Notes: a model not told the origin generated them from the sequence alone. 64,000 nucleotides of DNA from Lophius americanus (GCA_037951165.1 JBBDHG010000124.1:2295001-2359000), one strand, 5' to 3'; shown: positions 1 through 11,085, numbered from the stretch's first letter. A program made the numbers and translations.

Positions 1-64
1 ACGGTCATGTGACAAAGCGCTATTTGAACTCCCCGGTAGTGGCGGTGAAGCTGGCTGTCGCGAC

Positions 65-166
65 ATGGACCAGGGTGAGCGTGGGGAGGCTACGGGGACT
101 GCGAGGACTAAGCCGAGGACTAAGCCGGAGTTCGGGGACTTTACCGACTGGACTGGACTGGACTGG
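65..166 (+). CDS. Candidate first coding exon of an unknown plus-strand gene
   Basis: A CpG-rich stretch at the left edge carries an ATG in good context (gcgacATGG). It opens a frame of about 34 codons that runs into a splice-donor-like GTGAGC at 167. The peptide is short, basic in the middle (two TKP-type repeats) and ends in a repeated ACTGG tract. A second donor-like site (CAGG followed by GTGAGC) lies just after the ATG. No domain is visible, and no matching acceptor exon on the plus strand could be identified before 15 kb. It could instead be a chance frame in a CpG-rich promoter. The call rests only on start context, base composition and donor. Confidence 0.22.
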
Positions 167-169
167 TGA

Positions 170-780
170 GCGCTGATCTTATTGTTCTGGATGGATACGG
201 TGGACACTATAGCTGGGTTATCAAATCTCCCATCACGGTACATGGAACTGATTTGGGCTTAAATTGTTGCGGCTCTTCCATGTCATCCGCTTTGTGCAGG
301 GCCACGATCATGGCAATTAAGAGCACAGGTGGAAGAACTTAGCCGAGTGTTTTCGTTGACTTATCTTTTGTTTACAGGGGGGTTTTATGTTCACGTTATT
401 GTGGCTATTTCTGGTATGTATATTGATCCTAAAATGGTGGTTTCTGATAAATTAAATCATTCCTTGGTTATGTTCCCTCAAGCTTGATGTTTTTTAAAGA
501 GGATCATGAATATCCCATTTTTTTGGTAATTATCTCACATTCAAATAATGTGTTGACTGTTACAGCGCTTAAAAGATGTCACTTTAGACGCAGATGATCC
601 AGTGTTGTACATTCAAGTATCTTGTGAAACTCTGTGTGCTTTCTAAAGTCGCACACTGGAGCGGAGTATTTCCTCCATTGTTTTGTTCAGTGTAAACAAA
701 CAAAGGTATCTTAGAGATCTGTCACTATTACGTGATCTGAGAATGATGAGTTGGACTGGAGGAAGCCTCGTGGACGAGAG
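170..780. other. No gene recognised
   Basis: AT-rich sequence with no splice-compatible coding exon or known repeat that I can recognise on either strand. Further exons of the minus-strand Ig gene would be expected here or beyond the left edge, but I see none. Confidence 0.4.
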
Positions 781-840
781 GTGAAACATCTCCCAACATT
801 AAAAAGAAGTCCAGCTGCTTCTGATTCAACCTCTGAGGGA
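775..840. repeat. Short teleost interspersed-repeat fragment
   Basis: The segment reading ACTGGAGGAAGCCTC, then a GAGAGGTGAAAC stretch, then AAGAAGTCCAGCTG matches, from memory, a phrase found many times in fish genomes (a retroelement tail of uncertain class). The class assignment is not certain. It lies just downstream of the Ig exon in the direction of Ig transcription. Confidence 0.4.
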
Positions 841-887
841 TAAACTGATTACATTCTATTAGTGGTCAGTACTGACAGCAGCTTTAC

Positions 888-1178
888 CTGTAACACGGAG
901 ACGGATTATGTTTCTCCTGCAGAGGTCTGTAGTGTTAGAATTGCAGCAATAGTTATTTTCATCACCCTCTCGTACATCTCTGATTGTAAGCGTTGGATGA
1001 TTCTCTCCAGACATGTTCCACGTTCGACGATTTCCATCAGCAGGTAATCTATCCAGACGATGATTATATTCATCCAAGGGAAAAGTGAACCATTCCACGC
1101 TTGACGAGTTATGTTGAGGTGAGCAGGGCAGATCCACGGTTGAACCTTTTAAGACACAGATATCTCTCCCCAGAATAC
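888..1178 (-). CDS. V-type immunoglobulin-domain exon of an Ig-superfamily receptor gene
   Basis: A 291-bp exon on the minus strand is bounded by an acceptor (TCTTAAAG) and a donor (CAG followed by GTAAAG). It is phase 1 at both ends, as usual for Ig-domain exons. The peptide has the V-set layout: a first cysteine in VDLPC, an aromatic pair EWF about ten residues later, the LTI strand, the DEGD-like turn (REGDENNYCC) giving the second cysteine, and a final RLRVTG strand. NSS, NMS and NTT are possible N-glycosylation sites. The extra cysteine pairs (DIC near the start, LC near the end) resemble the first Ig domain of fish CD22/sialoadhesin-like receptors, but the exact family is not identified. 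It joins in phase to the signal-peptide exon at 4618-4672. Transmembrane and cytoplasmic exons are not seen and may lie beyond the left edge. Confidence 0.8.
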
Positions 1179-1649
1179 CTTTAAGAGAAAGTTTCATAGT
1201 AAACAAGTACACAGATTTCTACTATTACATGCTGCAATGCAGCGTGATTCAACCCTAGGAGACCCTCAGAGGGAGACTTTGGGGTACTGCAGGGGAAGTG
1301 AGAGATTTTAAATGATAGAGGAGTTTGTAAAACATCAGTGATATAGAAGCTTAATTTATTCACTTAATATAAATGTATGTTATTCTGTATTAACAAGAAA
1401 ATTCTGCTGTATTTGTCAGAATGAATGAAGTATCTGTATTTTCAGCATTGTCTGACTGTCATTGAGTCAAAATGTAATAATCATAGTGCTGAATTTTATA
1501 TTTTGGTAAAGACATTATTTCCTTCCTAAAAGTCTTTACATTTTTCAGGTGTTATAAAATAAATACTTAAAGGGGGAGTTACTGAAAATAGTTTGAGAAC
1601 AACTGATTTATTGTAACTAAATGTTATGAGGAAAATTTTAAATCGAATC

Positions 1650-2215
1650 TTCCCTTCCACTGTCAAAAATGGCTGTGAAAATCCACAGTAATTTATTGTG
1701 ATCATACAAAATATGTACTGTACTCTGCAGCAGAAAACTGTATTCAGTCATAGGTTACTGTGATTACTGAGAAAATAACAGTATGAAGTCACTACTGTAG
1801 AAGATCACAGTCAACAATTATGCACTGTTAGCAATAACACTAAGTGTTCTCATAATGTAGAAAATCACAGTAGTAAATAATATACTGTGAAAAATTACCA
1901 GAAATGATCTTTATTGGAAATAATAGTCAACAACGAAGGGAAAATATTAACAGTAAATTATCACATACTGTAGAAAATAACATAACTTGCAATATACTTT
2001 AGCTGTTTACAGTAAACTAGCATATAATGGAAAAATAATAACCAATAACATACTGTAAAGAACTATACTGTAGATAATTACAGTTACCAACTATGTACCG
2101 TAGGGAATTAAACAATGGGAATTACAGTAACCACTGATGTACTGTAGAGAATTACAGTAAACAATGACATATTCTAGAGAATTGTTGTAACTACTTATAT
2201 ACTACAGAGGAAAAA
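1650..2215. repeat. ACTGTAGAGAATTACAGTAA-type tandem repeat, array 1
   Basis: Imperfect units of about 30-40 bp built from TACTGTAGA, GAATTACAGTAA and CAATAATATA phrases repeat from about 1650 to 2215. ACTGT and ACAGT alternate, so the units are partly self-complementary. The array lies in the intron between the two Ig-gene exons. A related shorter array is at 4240-4440. Confidence 0.7.
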
Positions 2216-2439
2216 CATTTTTGATTTGTGTCCCCAAATAAAGTACTTTTGATTTAATTTAATTTTTGTTCCTTAATTCTACCTGTAGTAAACCTTTCAG
2301 CCACATGGTGAAGCGTTTCTAGCTCCACCCCACCTGGATCTCAACCAATCACAGCGAGACATTTGAGGCCAGGCAGGCGGTGCGTCGTTCAGAACTTGTT
2401 GGGACGGACAAAATGTTTCACTTGTGTCCATGTATGATT

Positions 2440-3720
2440 CGGTATTTATTTTTTTAGTTTCCAAAACGAATATTGTGAACAGCAGGTGATAATTAGATTT
2501 TTCGTTCTGAGATAAAACAATAAAAATTGAAAAAAAAGACATTTTTATTTTCAAAACCATGAAAGTGCGAGCGAGATTTGAAAGATTTGATTTTTGATTT
2601 GGTTTTTATTTTCTAATTTGATTATGGATAAATAAAACCACTAAGTGACAGACACAGATAAATTGTTAGTTTTTTAGTTTTCTGAGAGCGGATGTGGTGG
2701 TTTATGAGGGAATGACATCACAGCATTGAGCGCTGTCAATCATCACTTTATTTTTACAGCAGTGGTTTATTTCAAAACAGCATGTAGAAGTTAGGGCTGG
2801 ATTCTAAGTTCTTCTTTCTGGTCTTCTCTACAACTCTTTGTAAGGTCTTTACTCTTAATAAGAAATTCATTAGAAAATCTGAAACGGAGGATCGGACTGC
2901 TGACACACACACACACACACACAATCAGCCATAACATTAAGACCACTTAGTGGTTCTATTGTTATGGTTGATTTTTGTATATTCTACACAGATGGAAACT
3001 GATGCCATTCTCCAGATGTGCCTAAGTGTCCCATAATAACTGATCCATTTTGCTGCAGTGCGTCATATCAGAATGATGATTTATGTTCTGGTGTGTCTGC
3101 AGACTGACAGCAGCTACACTCCTACTAGATGGTCCATCCTGGAGATGATGGGACACCAGTGGTTTTGGTGGTTCATAGGTATAAAGATCTCAGGTGGAGT
3201 GGACTCCAGACTGCAGCTTTATATTTCTCATCCAGCCGTATGAAGACATGGACCATTGTTCAATTGGATGTTGTGATAGGTCCAACAATATGAATGCCAC
3301 CTTTTACTGTTTGGACCGGAAAACAATTGTTTTAGGATTCTGTGTGTATTTAAATGAGTCAGTGACTGGTTGTAATGTTCTGGCTGATTGGTGCGTGTAT
3401 TAGTGGGTATAATCAAGATTAACCTGATTTCAGAGCTACAAATGTATTTCCTATGTGTCACAATCTCTCAGGAGCACCGTCCTCATTGGTGCGCCTCAAA
3501 ATTGTAACATCCGGTCTCAGAAAACGAAAAAAAAAAATACAATCCTCCTCGTGGTTTTATTTTTAAATAATCCCAGTAGGAATGAAAAAACATTTTTTCA
3601 AATGTCTCTCTTCCCTTTTGGTCTGGAAAAGGTAAAAAGTCTTGTTTTTATGTATTCATTCTTGTATTTCAAAACCAAAAATCTCTTTTATACATTTGTT
3701 TTTCATTTTTCAGTATTTCT
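2440..3720. mobile_element. Interspersed repeat A, copy 1, containing a fold-back/TIR element
   Basis: This segment aligns in the same orientation with 33060-34220. Shared anchors include TTGAGCGCTG, the CGTCATATCAGAA block, TGCAGACTGACAGCAGCTAC and GTGACTGGTTGTAAT. Inside it, CAATCAGCCATAACATTAAG at 2922 pairs with an inverted copy ending at 3390, giving terminal inverted repeats of about 24 bp spaced about 470 bp apart. The left end also folds back on itself at once (2922-2973). I recall this motif as a common non-autonomous DNA transposon end in fish. There is no coding capacity. It lies in the large Ig-gene intron. Confidence 0.6.
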
Positions 3721-4229
3721 TCTTGCTTGCGCACAAAACTACCTCTCTCTCCCTTGCTCGCCCACTCCCTCATGCAAACACACACACACTCACACACACA
3801 CACAAACCCTTCTACATAATGTGAAGCACACACCGGGCCTAATGAGGGATGTGGTTAAAAACATTTGATTAACTCTTTTGATACCAACAATAGCAGTTCT
3901 TACAACAAGCCTACTTGTTCTGATAACAGACACCAGCATCGAACTTCCAGTAAGAAGCAGAGACTATTTCTTCATGTTGACTGAATATTGCTCAGGTTTT
4001 TACAACATTAGATCTAATTTGAAAAGCATTCTATATTCTGTTTGTGTCACTGAGTGTTTGTTTACTTCGTTATGAATAAACTTCATTTGTCTGGATTTCA
4101 GGTGGTTTCATGTGAAGATTGTTTCACTGATCTGTTCCTGATTACTAAGTTAAAACATTCTTAATTTCTCACATAAAAATGTGAACATCTTTCGAGGAGT
4201 GGCTGTTTCCTCCGACTGTAATTTAAATA

Positions 4230-4261
4230 AATTATATCCCTGACTTTTCAGGGATATAATT
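4230..4261. repeat. Perfect 14-bp hairpin
   Basis: AATTATATCCCTGA at 4230-4243 is followed by a 4-nt loop and its exact reverse complement at 4248-4261. It sits at the edge of the second ACTGTAG array. Confidence 0.85.
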
Positions 4262-4445
4262 ACAGTGACTAATGATATTCTGTAGAGAATTACGGTAACC
4301 AATAATATATTGTAGATTGTTACAGTATTCGCTAAAGAATTAAGGTAAATTCCGTTATAATATAATTTATTGCAGCATATATCATACTGTAGAGAATTAC
4401 TGTAAATTATCACATACAGCAGAAAATCATTGTAACCAATAAAGT
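4240..4445. repeat. ACTGTAGAGAATTACAGTAA-type tandem repeat, array 2
   Basis: Four to five imperfect units of the same phrases as at 1650-2215 (TGTAGAGAATTAC, GTAACCAATAATATA). It lies about 170 bp downstream of the Ig signal-peptide exon in the sense of transcription. Confidence 0.6.
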
Positions 4446-4617
4446 CTTGTTGTATTACTAGTTTATTACTGTTACTTACTTACGGTTTTTCACTGATAGA
4501 CATTCTGTTTTAAAGTTAATTTAGTATTTCATACAACTTGTCTTGACAGTAACGGTTCTGTAAAAAAGTAATTTAATCTCTTTTCTTTTAGTTGACAGGA
4601 AAAAGAATCAATCATAC

Positions 4618-4672
4618 CTGAGACGAAGAGAATGAAAGCCATAAAAACAGATTCAGCTTGTTCCAATAACAT
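4618..4672 (-). CDS. Signal-peptide exon of the Ig-superfamily gene
   Basis: On the minus strand an ATG at 4672 opens 18 codons plus one base before a donor (CTCAG followed by GTATGA). The peptide MLLEQAESVFMAFILFVSG has a hydrophobic core ending in small residues, as expected for a secretory leader. The in-frame second methionine at 4642 (MAFILFVSG) could also be the start. The exon ends in phase 1, matching the phase 1 Ig exon at 888-1178, and together they give leader then Ig domain after an intron of about 3.4 kb. The 5' UTR would extend to higher coordinates. Confidence 0.65.
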
Positions 4673-5369
4673 GGCTGCTCAAGTCCTCATGGACTCTCTG
4701 ATCAGAAGGTGGAACAGGCTTTGTTGTCGTTTAAAGGTTGTTGCTGAAAACGATGAAGAGCTGTAAGTCAGGGTAAAACTGAACAGCAGTTCTCTTTTAA
4801 AGGGAAGACTTTAGAGGACGGAGGAAATCGTTTCACAGAAGACACTCCCCTGAACCCAAACGTCCTCCTGCTTTTTTATTCCTATTTTTAGTCAAGACAC
4901 TAGAAAAAAAACATTTTATCACAAAAAATCGAACAGAGTGACTTCTTATTCTTCCCGACTTTCATGGTGATGAGTTTGTTTTATTTTCAGTACTTCTAAC
5001 ATTGTCTAAAAACTCTTTGTTGAATTCAATGGAGTCCAAGCAAACCAGAGAAAGGAGGAGGAAGGAGGCTTCAACACATCCGTCACTGCTTGTTCTTAAA
5101 GTGATCTTTGCACGATTGATGTTCTGCAGCAATCTGAATTGGTGAAAAAAAATTAGAAAACCTACATCTCTCAAAAAGAAATTGAAAAGAATTCCTGAAT
5201 CCACCTCTTCATCCAGACACACTTCCCAAAAAGAAGAAAAAGAAAGAGTTCTCGATTGTCTCCCATGACCCAACTTTGTTTGGGACGTTTCATGAAAATC
5301 CCTCCAGGTAATTTTTGTTTAATCCTTCTATCAGACACAAAACAGTGACAACTTTATATAAAATAATAT

Positions 5370-5626
5370 ATTTGAGATAGATACTTTATTGATCCTTTAC
5401 AGGAAATCGTTGTGTCACTGCAACAACATTCAAGACAAAGATAAGTAGAAATATAAGTAAATTTAAATATATATCCATATTACATTCTTGTATCACTCCT
5501 ATATTGTTATGCATATATTGTTTTATATATTCTTTTTTATCTCTCATTCGAAGTCTTTCTTCCACTCTTAATAACTTTCTAAGGAGAATTTCCCGCCGGG
5601 GATCAATAAAGAATTTCTGATCATGA
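5370..5626. mobile_element. LINE-tail sequences in opposite orientations
   Basis: The left end contains the reverse complement of a LINE 3' tail (TACTTTATTGATCCTTTACA). The right end has a forward tail (CCGGGGATCAATAAAG). Tails of this GGGGATTAATAAAG type close L2/CR1-like elements in fish, as also seen at 10380-10410. No coding part remains. Confidence 0.5.
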
Positions 5627-5734
5627 TTCTGAAACAGTAGGAAGACATGTCTGACAATAACTGGTGAAAAAGGTGGTGCTGTTAGCTGGAGGTAGAACGA
5701 ATAATGTTAATAATTGCCATGACAGAGAAGATGG

Positions 5735-6000
5735 TCTTTGCCAATGACGACATTAATGTTCCTCATGGAAGGCAAGCCTCAAGTCCCTTTATTCCTCCCC
5801 TTCGTCTTGAACGGATTGTTAACATCGGGTGATTCTCTTCAGACACGTTGCATGTTGACGATTTCCATTTCTATGTATTTCATTCTGAAAGAAAGTATTA
5901 CGTCTAGTCCTGGATCCAGTAAATCATTTCATCCTGGAACAGGCATTTCTAGAGAAATCTTCATTAACTGGCAAGTCCGCTCACGTCGTCCAGCGGTTCA
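5735..6000 (-). pseudogene. Decayed copy of the Ig V exon
   Basis: Read on the plus strand, this segment matches the Ig exon at 888-1178 in the same orientation. For example ATTCTCTTCAGACACGTTGC here corresponds to ATTCTCTCCAGACATGTTCC there, both followed by ACGATTTCCAT. On the minus strand the frame is broken by small indels and in-frame stops in the region of the second Ig cysteine. No continuous V domain survives. It lies upstream of the intact gene's leader exon and reads as a tandem-duplicate relic. Confidence 0.6.
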
Positions 6001-6404
6001 ACATGTGTCGGTTCTGCTGCCTTATAACAAGGAAGCATGTTATTTTCTCATATTCAATGTGAAATGCACCTATAGACTAATCATACACCGTACTGTTTTA
6101 TGAGGCGCAGCTGCTCCTGACTGCTGTAACAGATAAGAGTAACAGTCTACTTCTACTGTTTCATTGTGGCAGAAGAAAGAAGCAGCTAAATCACACCATT
6201 TACCAAGGGTTATTTAAAAAACCTTCAGTAGAAATGATTCTGTGAAACTGCTAATAGACATGCAGAGATAAAAATGAATTATGCTAATTGCTTTTGAATT
6301 TAATCTGTCCTTGACAAATTAATTTTCCATTGGTTTGTTTAGAATTCTATAAAATCAGTAAATAGAATAAGAATAAACCAAAATAATACTTCATGTATAT
6401 ATCC

Positions 6405-6690
6405 ACTCTCCCGCCGTGGTTCAGGAGAGAGCGCTCATCCACTTATCTGAAGGTTTGTGGCTTATCCTCAGACTCCTGCGGCCTAAATGTTCAAGTGTCC
6501 TTGAAAATGGTGCTGAGCCTTCGAGTTGCTTCAAGTGGTTGTTCCATTGCTGTGTGCATGATGGTATGAATGTTAGGGCTCCTGAAGAGCAGGTGGCGTC
6601 TCGCATCGCAGCCTCTATCATCACTGCATGGATGTTTGTGTGAATGGGTGAATGCTGGCTTGTGTTATAAAGCGTTTTTGTATTACAACA
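6405..6690 (+). mobile_element. Old tRNA-derived SINE copy
   Basis: It begins with an A-box-like GTGGTTCAGGAGAGAGCGCT, continues through CTTGAAAATGGTGCTGAGCC and a GTGAATGGGTGAATGCTGGC phrase, and ends with GTTATAAAGCG. This is the same family, in opposite orientation, as the copies at 18975-19208 and 58498-58793. It is diverged, and its B box is degenerate. Confidence 0.65.
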
Positions 6691-7470
6691 TGTATTCTGT
6701 CTTGCTGGACTCTTCAGCCTGCTCCCTGCTCCTTATACTGATCAATTGTCACCCAAACACATCACAGTCCATGGAGACTCCTGCCTGACCTCATATGTCC
6801 GCCTAACTACCACTATTGCTAATAAGAAGGGGCTCAACGCTGATCCTTGATGCAGTCCCACCTCCACTTTGAACCCATCTGTCCTTCCTACTGCAAAAGT
6901 TATACTGTCATAACTTGATGATTAATAAGGTGTTATTGCGCACAAGGATTTGCACCCAAAAACACAGCTAGCATAAAAACAAAACGACAAACTGCATGGC
7001 ACCCGAGTCTCCGCTGTGCTATGACGTAAGGAGGTCGCAGTAATGCTCATGTGTTGAAATGTCATAACAACATTCCATATTTCACACAGATGTTCTGGAG
7101 CACAAAGTCGGTCAGATATTATTATTAATTTATTTGATTAATAAAAATGTGATCTTCGGCAGTCAAGTCACCGCTATGTGGCTAGCTGTAGACTGAAGCT
7201 AACAAAGGCTAACATATTACATTCAGTGTAATGAAGTATCGGGACCTGGTAGCTGCTTACCTTTCCTCTCTGACGTGATTACAGTCTACTGCGGTCACAA
7301 TAAACACCAAAGCAGTCGTGTTTTGATGCCAATGTAGTCATGTTAGTCAGTAGAACCCTATAATCCACTTTCTCCAACCGCTCCATGGTCGGGCCGCGGC
7401 AGCTGCAGGCATCCAAATATGTTTGTCTTTCTGTCTTTATTACTAGAGAAGACCTGAAGCCTCTTTCTTT
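6690..7470. other. No gene recognised
   Basis: No exon, RNA gene or recognisable repeat is visible on either strand in this stretch. Confidence 0.4.
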
Positions 7471-7905
7471 AGAATCACGTGACCTCAGTGGGGTTGCGGC
7501 TGTGGGTTTGAGGCTTGATGTTGAGGCAGTGCTGGCTGAGGAGGATGCTGGTTCTGATGGACTTTGTGTTGTTGATGGTGTGACGGAGTGTTAGGTGAGC
7601 TCTGCAGCTGTTTGACAAAGTTAACAGCGGTTGGGTCTCGGGGAACCCGTTCCCTTCGCTCAATGTGCGCTTTGACAAGGGAACTTCCTTGATCCTCAAG
7701 AAAGATTCTCCAATTCTCATTTTTTCCTTGAGTTCCACCCTGGGTGGATGTGGGTCCACAACACAAATGCATTACATACAGACTCATCTAGGATGTTATA
7801 AAACACAACCATTGGCCATCTCCTGCTCATTTGCTGTCAAGTGTAGTGCAATAATTATTGTGATTTTATCTAATATTATAACTGGGTCGAAACTGACCCT
7901 AACAA
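7470..7905 (-). mobile_element. Possible piggyBac-like transposase remnant
   Basis: The minus strand encodes an open fragment of about 100 residues that includes WRIFLEDQGSSLVKAHIERR followed by ERVPRDP and VNFVKQLQ. The tone resembles the C-terminal part of piggyBac-derived transposases, but no catalytic DDD motif is inside the fragment. Just beyond it, GGGTCGAAACTGACCC (around 7885) is the kind of GGTC/GACC terminal palindrome seen in such elements. The rest of the transposase is missing. This could also be an unrelated domesticated or random frame, so the family assignment is tentative. Confidence 0.33.
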
Positions 7906-8084
7906 CATAAAGGTCCAAATCTTCACAAGAAGATTTTTATAATTTAGTGAATTTTTTTTTTTTTTTTGTTTTATTTGGTTTAAATAGAAGTTCCTGACAA
8001 AGTCAGAAAGACTTGATGCAATAAACAAATTTATGTGGAACTTTTATGCATTTAAAACCTAAAAAAAGGGTTGTTGTCAACTCC

Positions 8085-8121
8085 AATACATGTATACATA
8101 TATATATATATATATATATAA

Positions 8122-8202
<81 letters not shown>

Positions 8203-8205
8203 AAT
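8085..8205. repeat. (TA)n microsatellite
   Basis: About 115 bp of nearly pure TA dinucleotide with a few AAATA interruptions. It generates meaningless Ile-Tyr open frames. Confidence 0.95.
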
Positions 8206-8209
8206 ACAT

Positions 8210-9490
8210 ACGGCATCAATATGGGGTCCAGATCTTAGTATCTGACACACGTTAATATAAGAAAGACACAAATGTAGAATAAACCTGCAGCGGGTTAAAT
8301 ACATTTTCACAGAATCTTTTGCTCAGAGTAGATCTGGTTATCTTGCTGGTTGACATTCATACTCATAAGAAAACTGCATCAACTTCTAACGTGACAGGAA
8401 ACAAGCCACATCAATTCTTATCTGAATTCCTGTATATTGCATGAGAACCGATCTGATATGTTTCCACTTCAGAAACACATAAGGACAAATTTATGAAAAG
8501 ATCAGATCTTTGTGTTCAAACAGGACTGCAAATAATAATTTATATTTAAAACCATAGCTCCCCTTTTAAAAAGAATGTTTAAAGACTCAAAGAACTGTGA
8601 ACTCAAAGACGTGGAAGTGATCATCCAGTTGAAGTTATTGCACAGCGGTGCAGAGGCCTGCAGCAAGACCAAGAAATGTCAGTAGGATGAAAGCTACTGC
8701 TGCCCTTGCCCCAGTATGTGATAGCGTGTTATGTGATATTAAATTGTCCAACCCAGAAAATTTTTCCATATGAACCTGTCTGTCTCTATCCAGCAAGGTT
8801 ACAGAGCATTTTAATAACTTGAAAAGCCAATAAATCAATAAAATCTAGTGATGTTAAAGTGTGCAAAAGTTGCAAAAGGAGTAACTGGCAGAGATGAGAG
8901 AAGACTGTAGATTCAAAATATAATTGTAGGCTTTGGATATCATTCACGAAGGAGTGCCAAACAGTTTCAAGTAGCTCCATTGTAGTTCTGCTGCAAGGCC
9001 CAGACCAGCAATGGTTCAGTAAGGTCCAAAGATACTAGATTGAGACAAGCAGACTTTCATGAGCTCCGACTGATCCAACACCAGACGACAGCCTGACGAA
9101 AGAAGCAGAGTGGGGAACGGTTGATCTGGAAGCTCCTGTGAGGCGTCTAGAACTTTGTTGGCCAGCAGAAACTTGGCGGTTCTTACAGGGCAGGATCAGA
9201 ATCCAAAAAAGATTCTGGAGACGACTGTGTCTAACCGCAAAGATCACCCTTCGCTGACATTGTACTTTGCAGACCGACACAGATGCAATGAGAAAAAAAA
9301 AACAGATTCTGTGTAATGGACTCATGGTTCTGTTGAAGTTGTCTGAGTTTTACAGTGGTCACAGTATCAGCTCAGTATCAGTAGAGATGTTATCAGCTCC
9401 AGAGCTCCAGACTGATCAGAGATTGTGCAGACCAGCTATCTATGGTAGCTGTGCATCTGTGTAACCTCAGCCTCAGTCTGGAGAGGGTAT
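8210..9490. other. No gene recognised
   Basis: Small frames occur on both strands but none has splice sites, a domain or codon pattern that I can support. The 9000-9320 segment is less AT-rich and could be an old repeat. Confidence 0.4.
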
Positions 9491-9504
9491 TGGTACTGTG
9501 GAAG

Positions 9505-10410
9505 TCCATGGTCTCTGGGTGTTCACCTCAACAATAAACTGGACTGGTCTGACAACACAGATGTCCTTTACAAGAAGGGTCAAGGTGGTCTCCACATGCT
9601 GAGGAGACTGAGGTCCTTCGGAGTGTGCAGGACTCTGTTAAGGACCTTCTATTACACTGTGGTAGCATCTGTTATTGTCTATACTGTGGTCTGACGTCTT
9701 TGGTCTGAGGTGGAGGAAGCACAAGGTCTTCTCCACATGCTGAGGAGACTGAGGTCCTTTGGAGTTCGAAGGACTATGTTAACTACCTTTTTGTCCCTCC
9801 CTGTGCTTGGAAAGAGCACAGAGAGGGACATGAAGAGACTCAACGGAATGGTCAGGAGGTCCAGCTCTGTCCTGGACTGTCCCCTGGACTCTGGAGGAGG
9901 TGGGTGAGAGGAGGATGTTGACCAAGCTGACATCCATCCTGGACAACACCTCTTACCCCCTACAAGAGACTGTGAGATCACTGAGTAGCTTCTTCAACAA
10001 CAGACTGCAACACCCCTCAGTGTAAGACAGAGCTCTACCGCAGGTCCTTCGTCCCGACTGCAGTCAAACTTTACAACCAACCCTCTGAGACTGAGTTTCA
10101 TCTAAAACCCAGAGTTCTGCTACGTCACTACACACCGTATGTGAATCTGATAATCATCAACTGACTACACACCATGTGTGTTCCTCTGATACCACTACAG
10201 GAAACTCATAATCTGCACCTGGACTGCTTTTGCACCTCTCCTACTGGATTATTGTCATTTATATTATATATGCCATTGGAAATCGGATTCTTTCCTTTTC
10301 TTTATATTTGCATGCTTTTTATTGTATTTTAACTTACAGGTCTAGTTTATTATTTAGAATATCTGTATCTGGATTGTAATTTCCCCTTTTGGGGATTAAT
10401 AAAGTTTTTT
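9505..10410 (+). mobile_element. 5'-truncated L2-like LINE, 3' end
   Basis: In broken plus-strand frames this encodes the C-terminal signature of an L2/CR1-group reverse transcriptase: GVHLNNKLDWSDNTDVLYKK, then LHMLRRLRSFGVCRTLLRTF and the YYTVVASV block. It then has the RRSSSVLDCPLDSGG-like and LTSILDNTS segments. It closes with a tail GGGGATTAATAAAG near 10390. Stops and a frameshift show it is dead. A 144-bp stretch is duplicated inside it (copies start near 9581 and 9725). Confidence 0.85.
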
Positions 10411-10435
10411 CTAGTCTGTTCTATCTTGAAAGGAT

Positions 10436-10740
10436 TTTCCAGAAATGAGGCTGCCATGGAGACGCCACACCAGAGGCGTCTTCACCCTGGAGAACAGTAA
10501 TAAAGGTCTTCCTATGGACTATTGTTCTGTTTGGTTTCTTCCAGCTTCATATCAGCTCAGGTTGATCCATGATTGACAAGAAAAATTTTCAGATGAAAGG
10601 AAAACATATAATTTACTACTAATGATCGACGAAGAGATTGTTTACAGATTCCCAGGCTCGGGCAATCTAAGGTATCTGTACCAACAATGTGGACTGGAGG
10701 TGGATCTAGAGCTCCACCATAAATCCAATCGCCATCGATG
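10436..10740. repeat. Interspersed repeat C, copy 1
   Basis: It aligns in the same orientation with 29527-29800. Shared phrases are GCCATGGAGACG, TTCATATCAGCTCAGGTTGA (CACATCAGCTCAGGTCGA in the other copy), GGAAAAC and TTTACAGATTCCCAGG. It directly follows the LINE tail. The class is unknown and there is no coding capacity. Confidence 0.6.
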
Positions 10741-11085
10741 TCAGCCTGTGGGATTAAAAGATGGCCAAATTATAAAAAAGATATGTGAGAGAACGTGACC
10801 ACCTATTCTTTGTATTCTTTGCAGTCTGCTCAATGTCTACGCCCGCAATAACAAAAACGGCAGTCAAAGCATGTGACGCGTGTGTGTCGTGTGTGGTGAC
10901 GTGACTATCCTGTGTTTGGCGGTGAACTGGGGGAAATTCAGGAAGCAGGCTTTGTGGAAACTCCGAGATGGTTAAGCCTGTGATGACGGGTTTTGCGCAA
11001 AAATGGCTTATGCCTAAGCTTTTACTTGTATGTATTCCTGTACACTCCATGCACGATGAAGACTATACATCCCAAACAGGATGTT
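10740..11085. other. No gene recognised
   Basis: Only a short minus-strand frame of about 98 residues is open and it shows no recognisable domain or splice structure. Confidence 0.4.
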
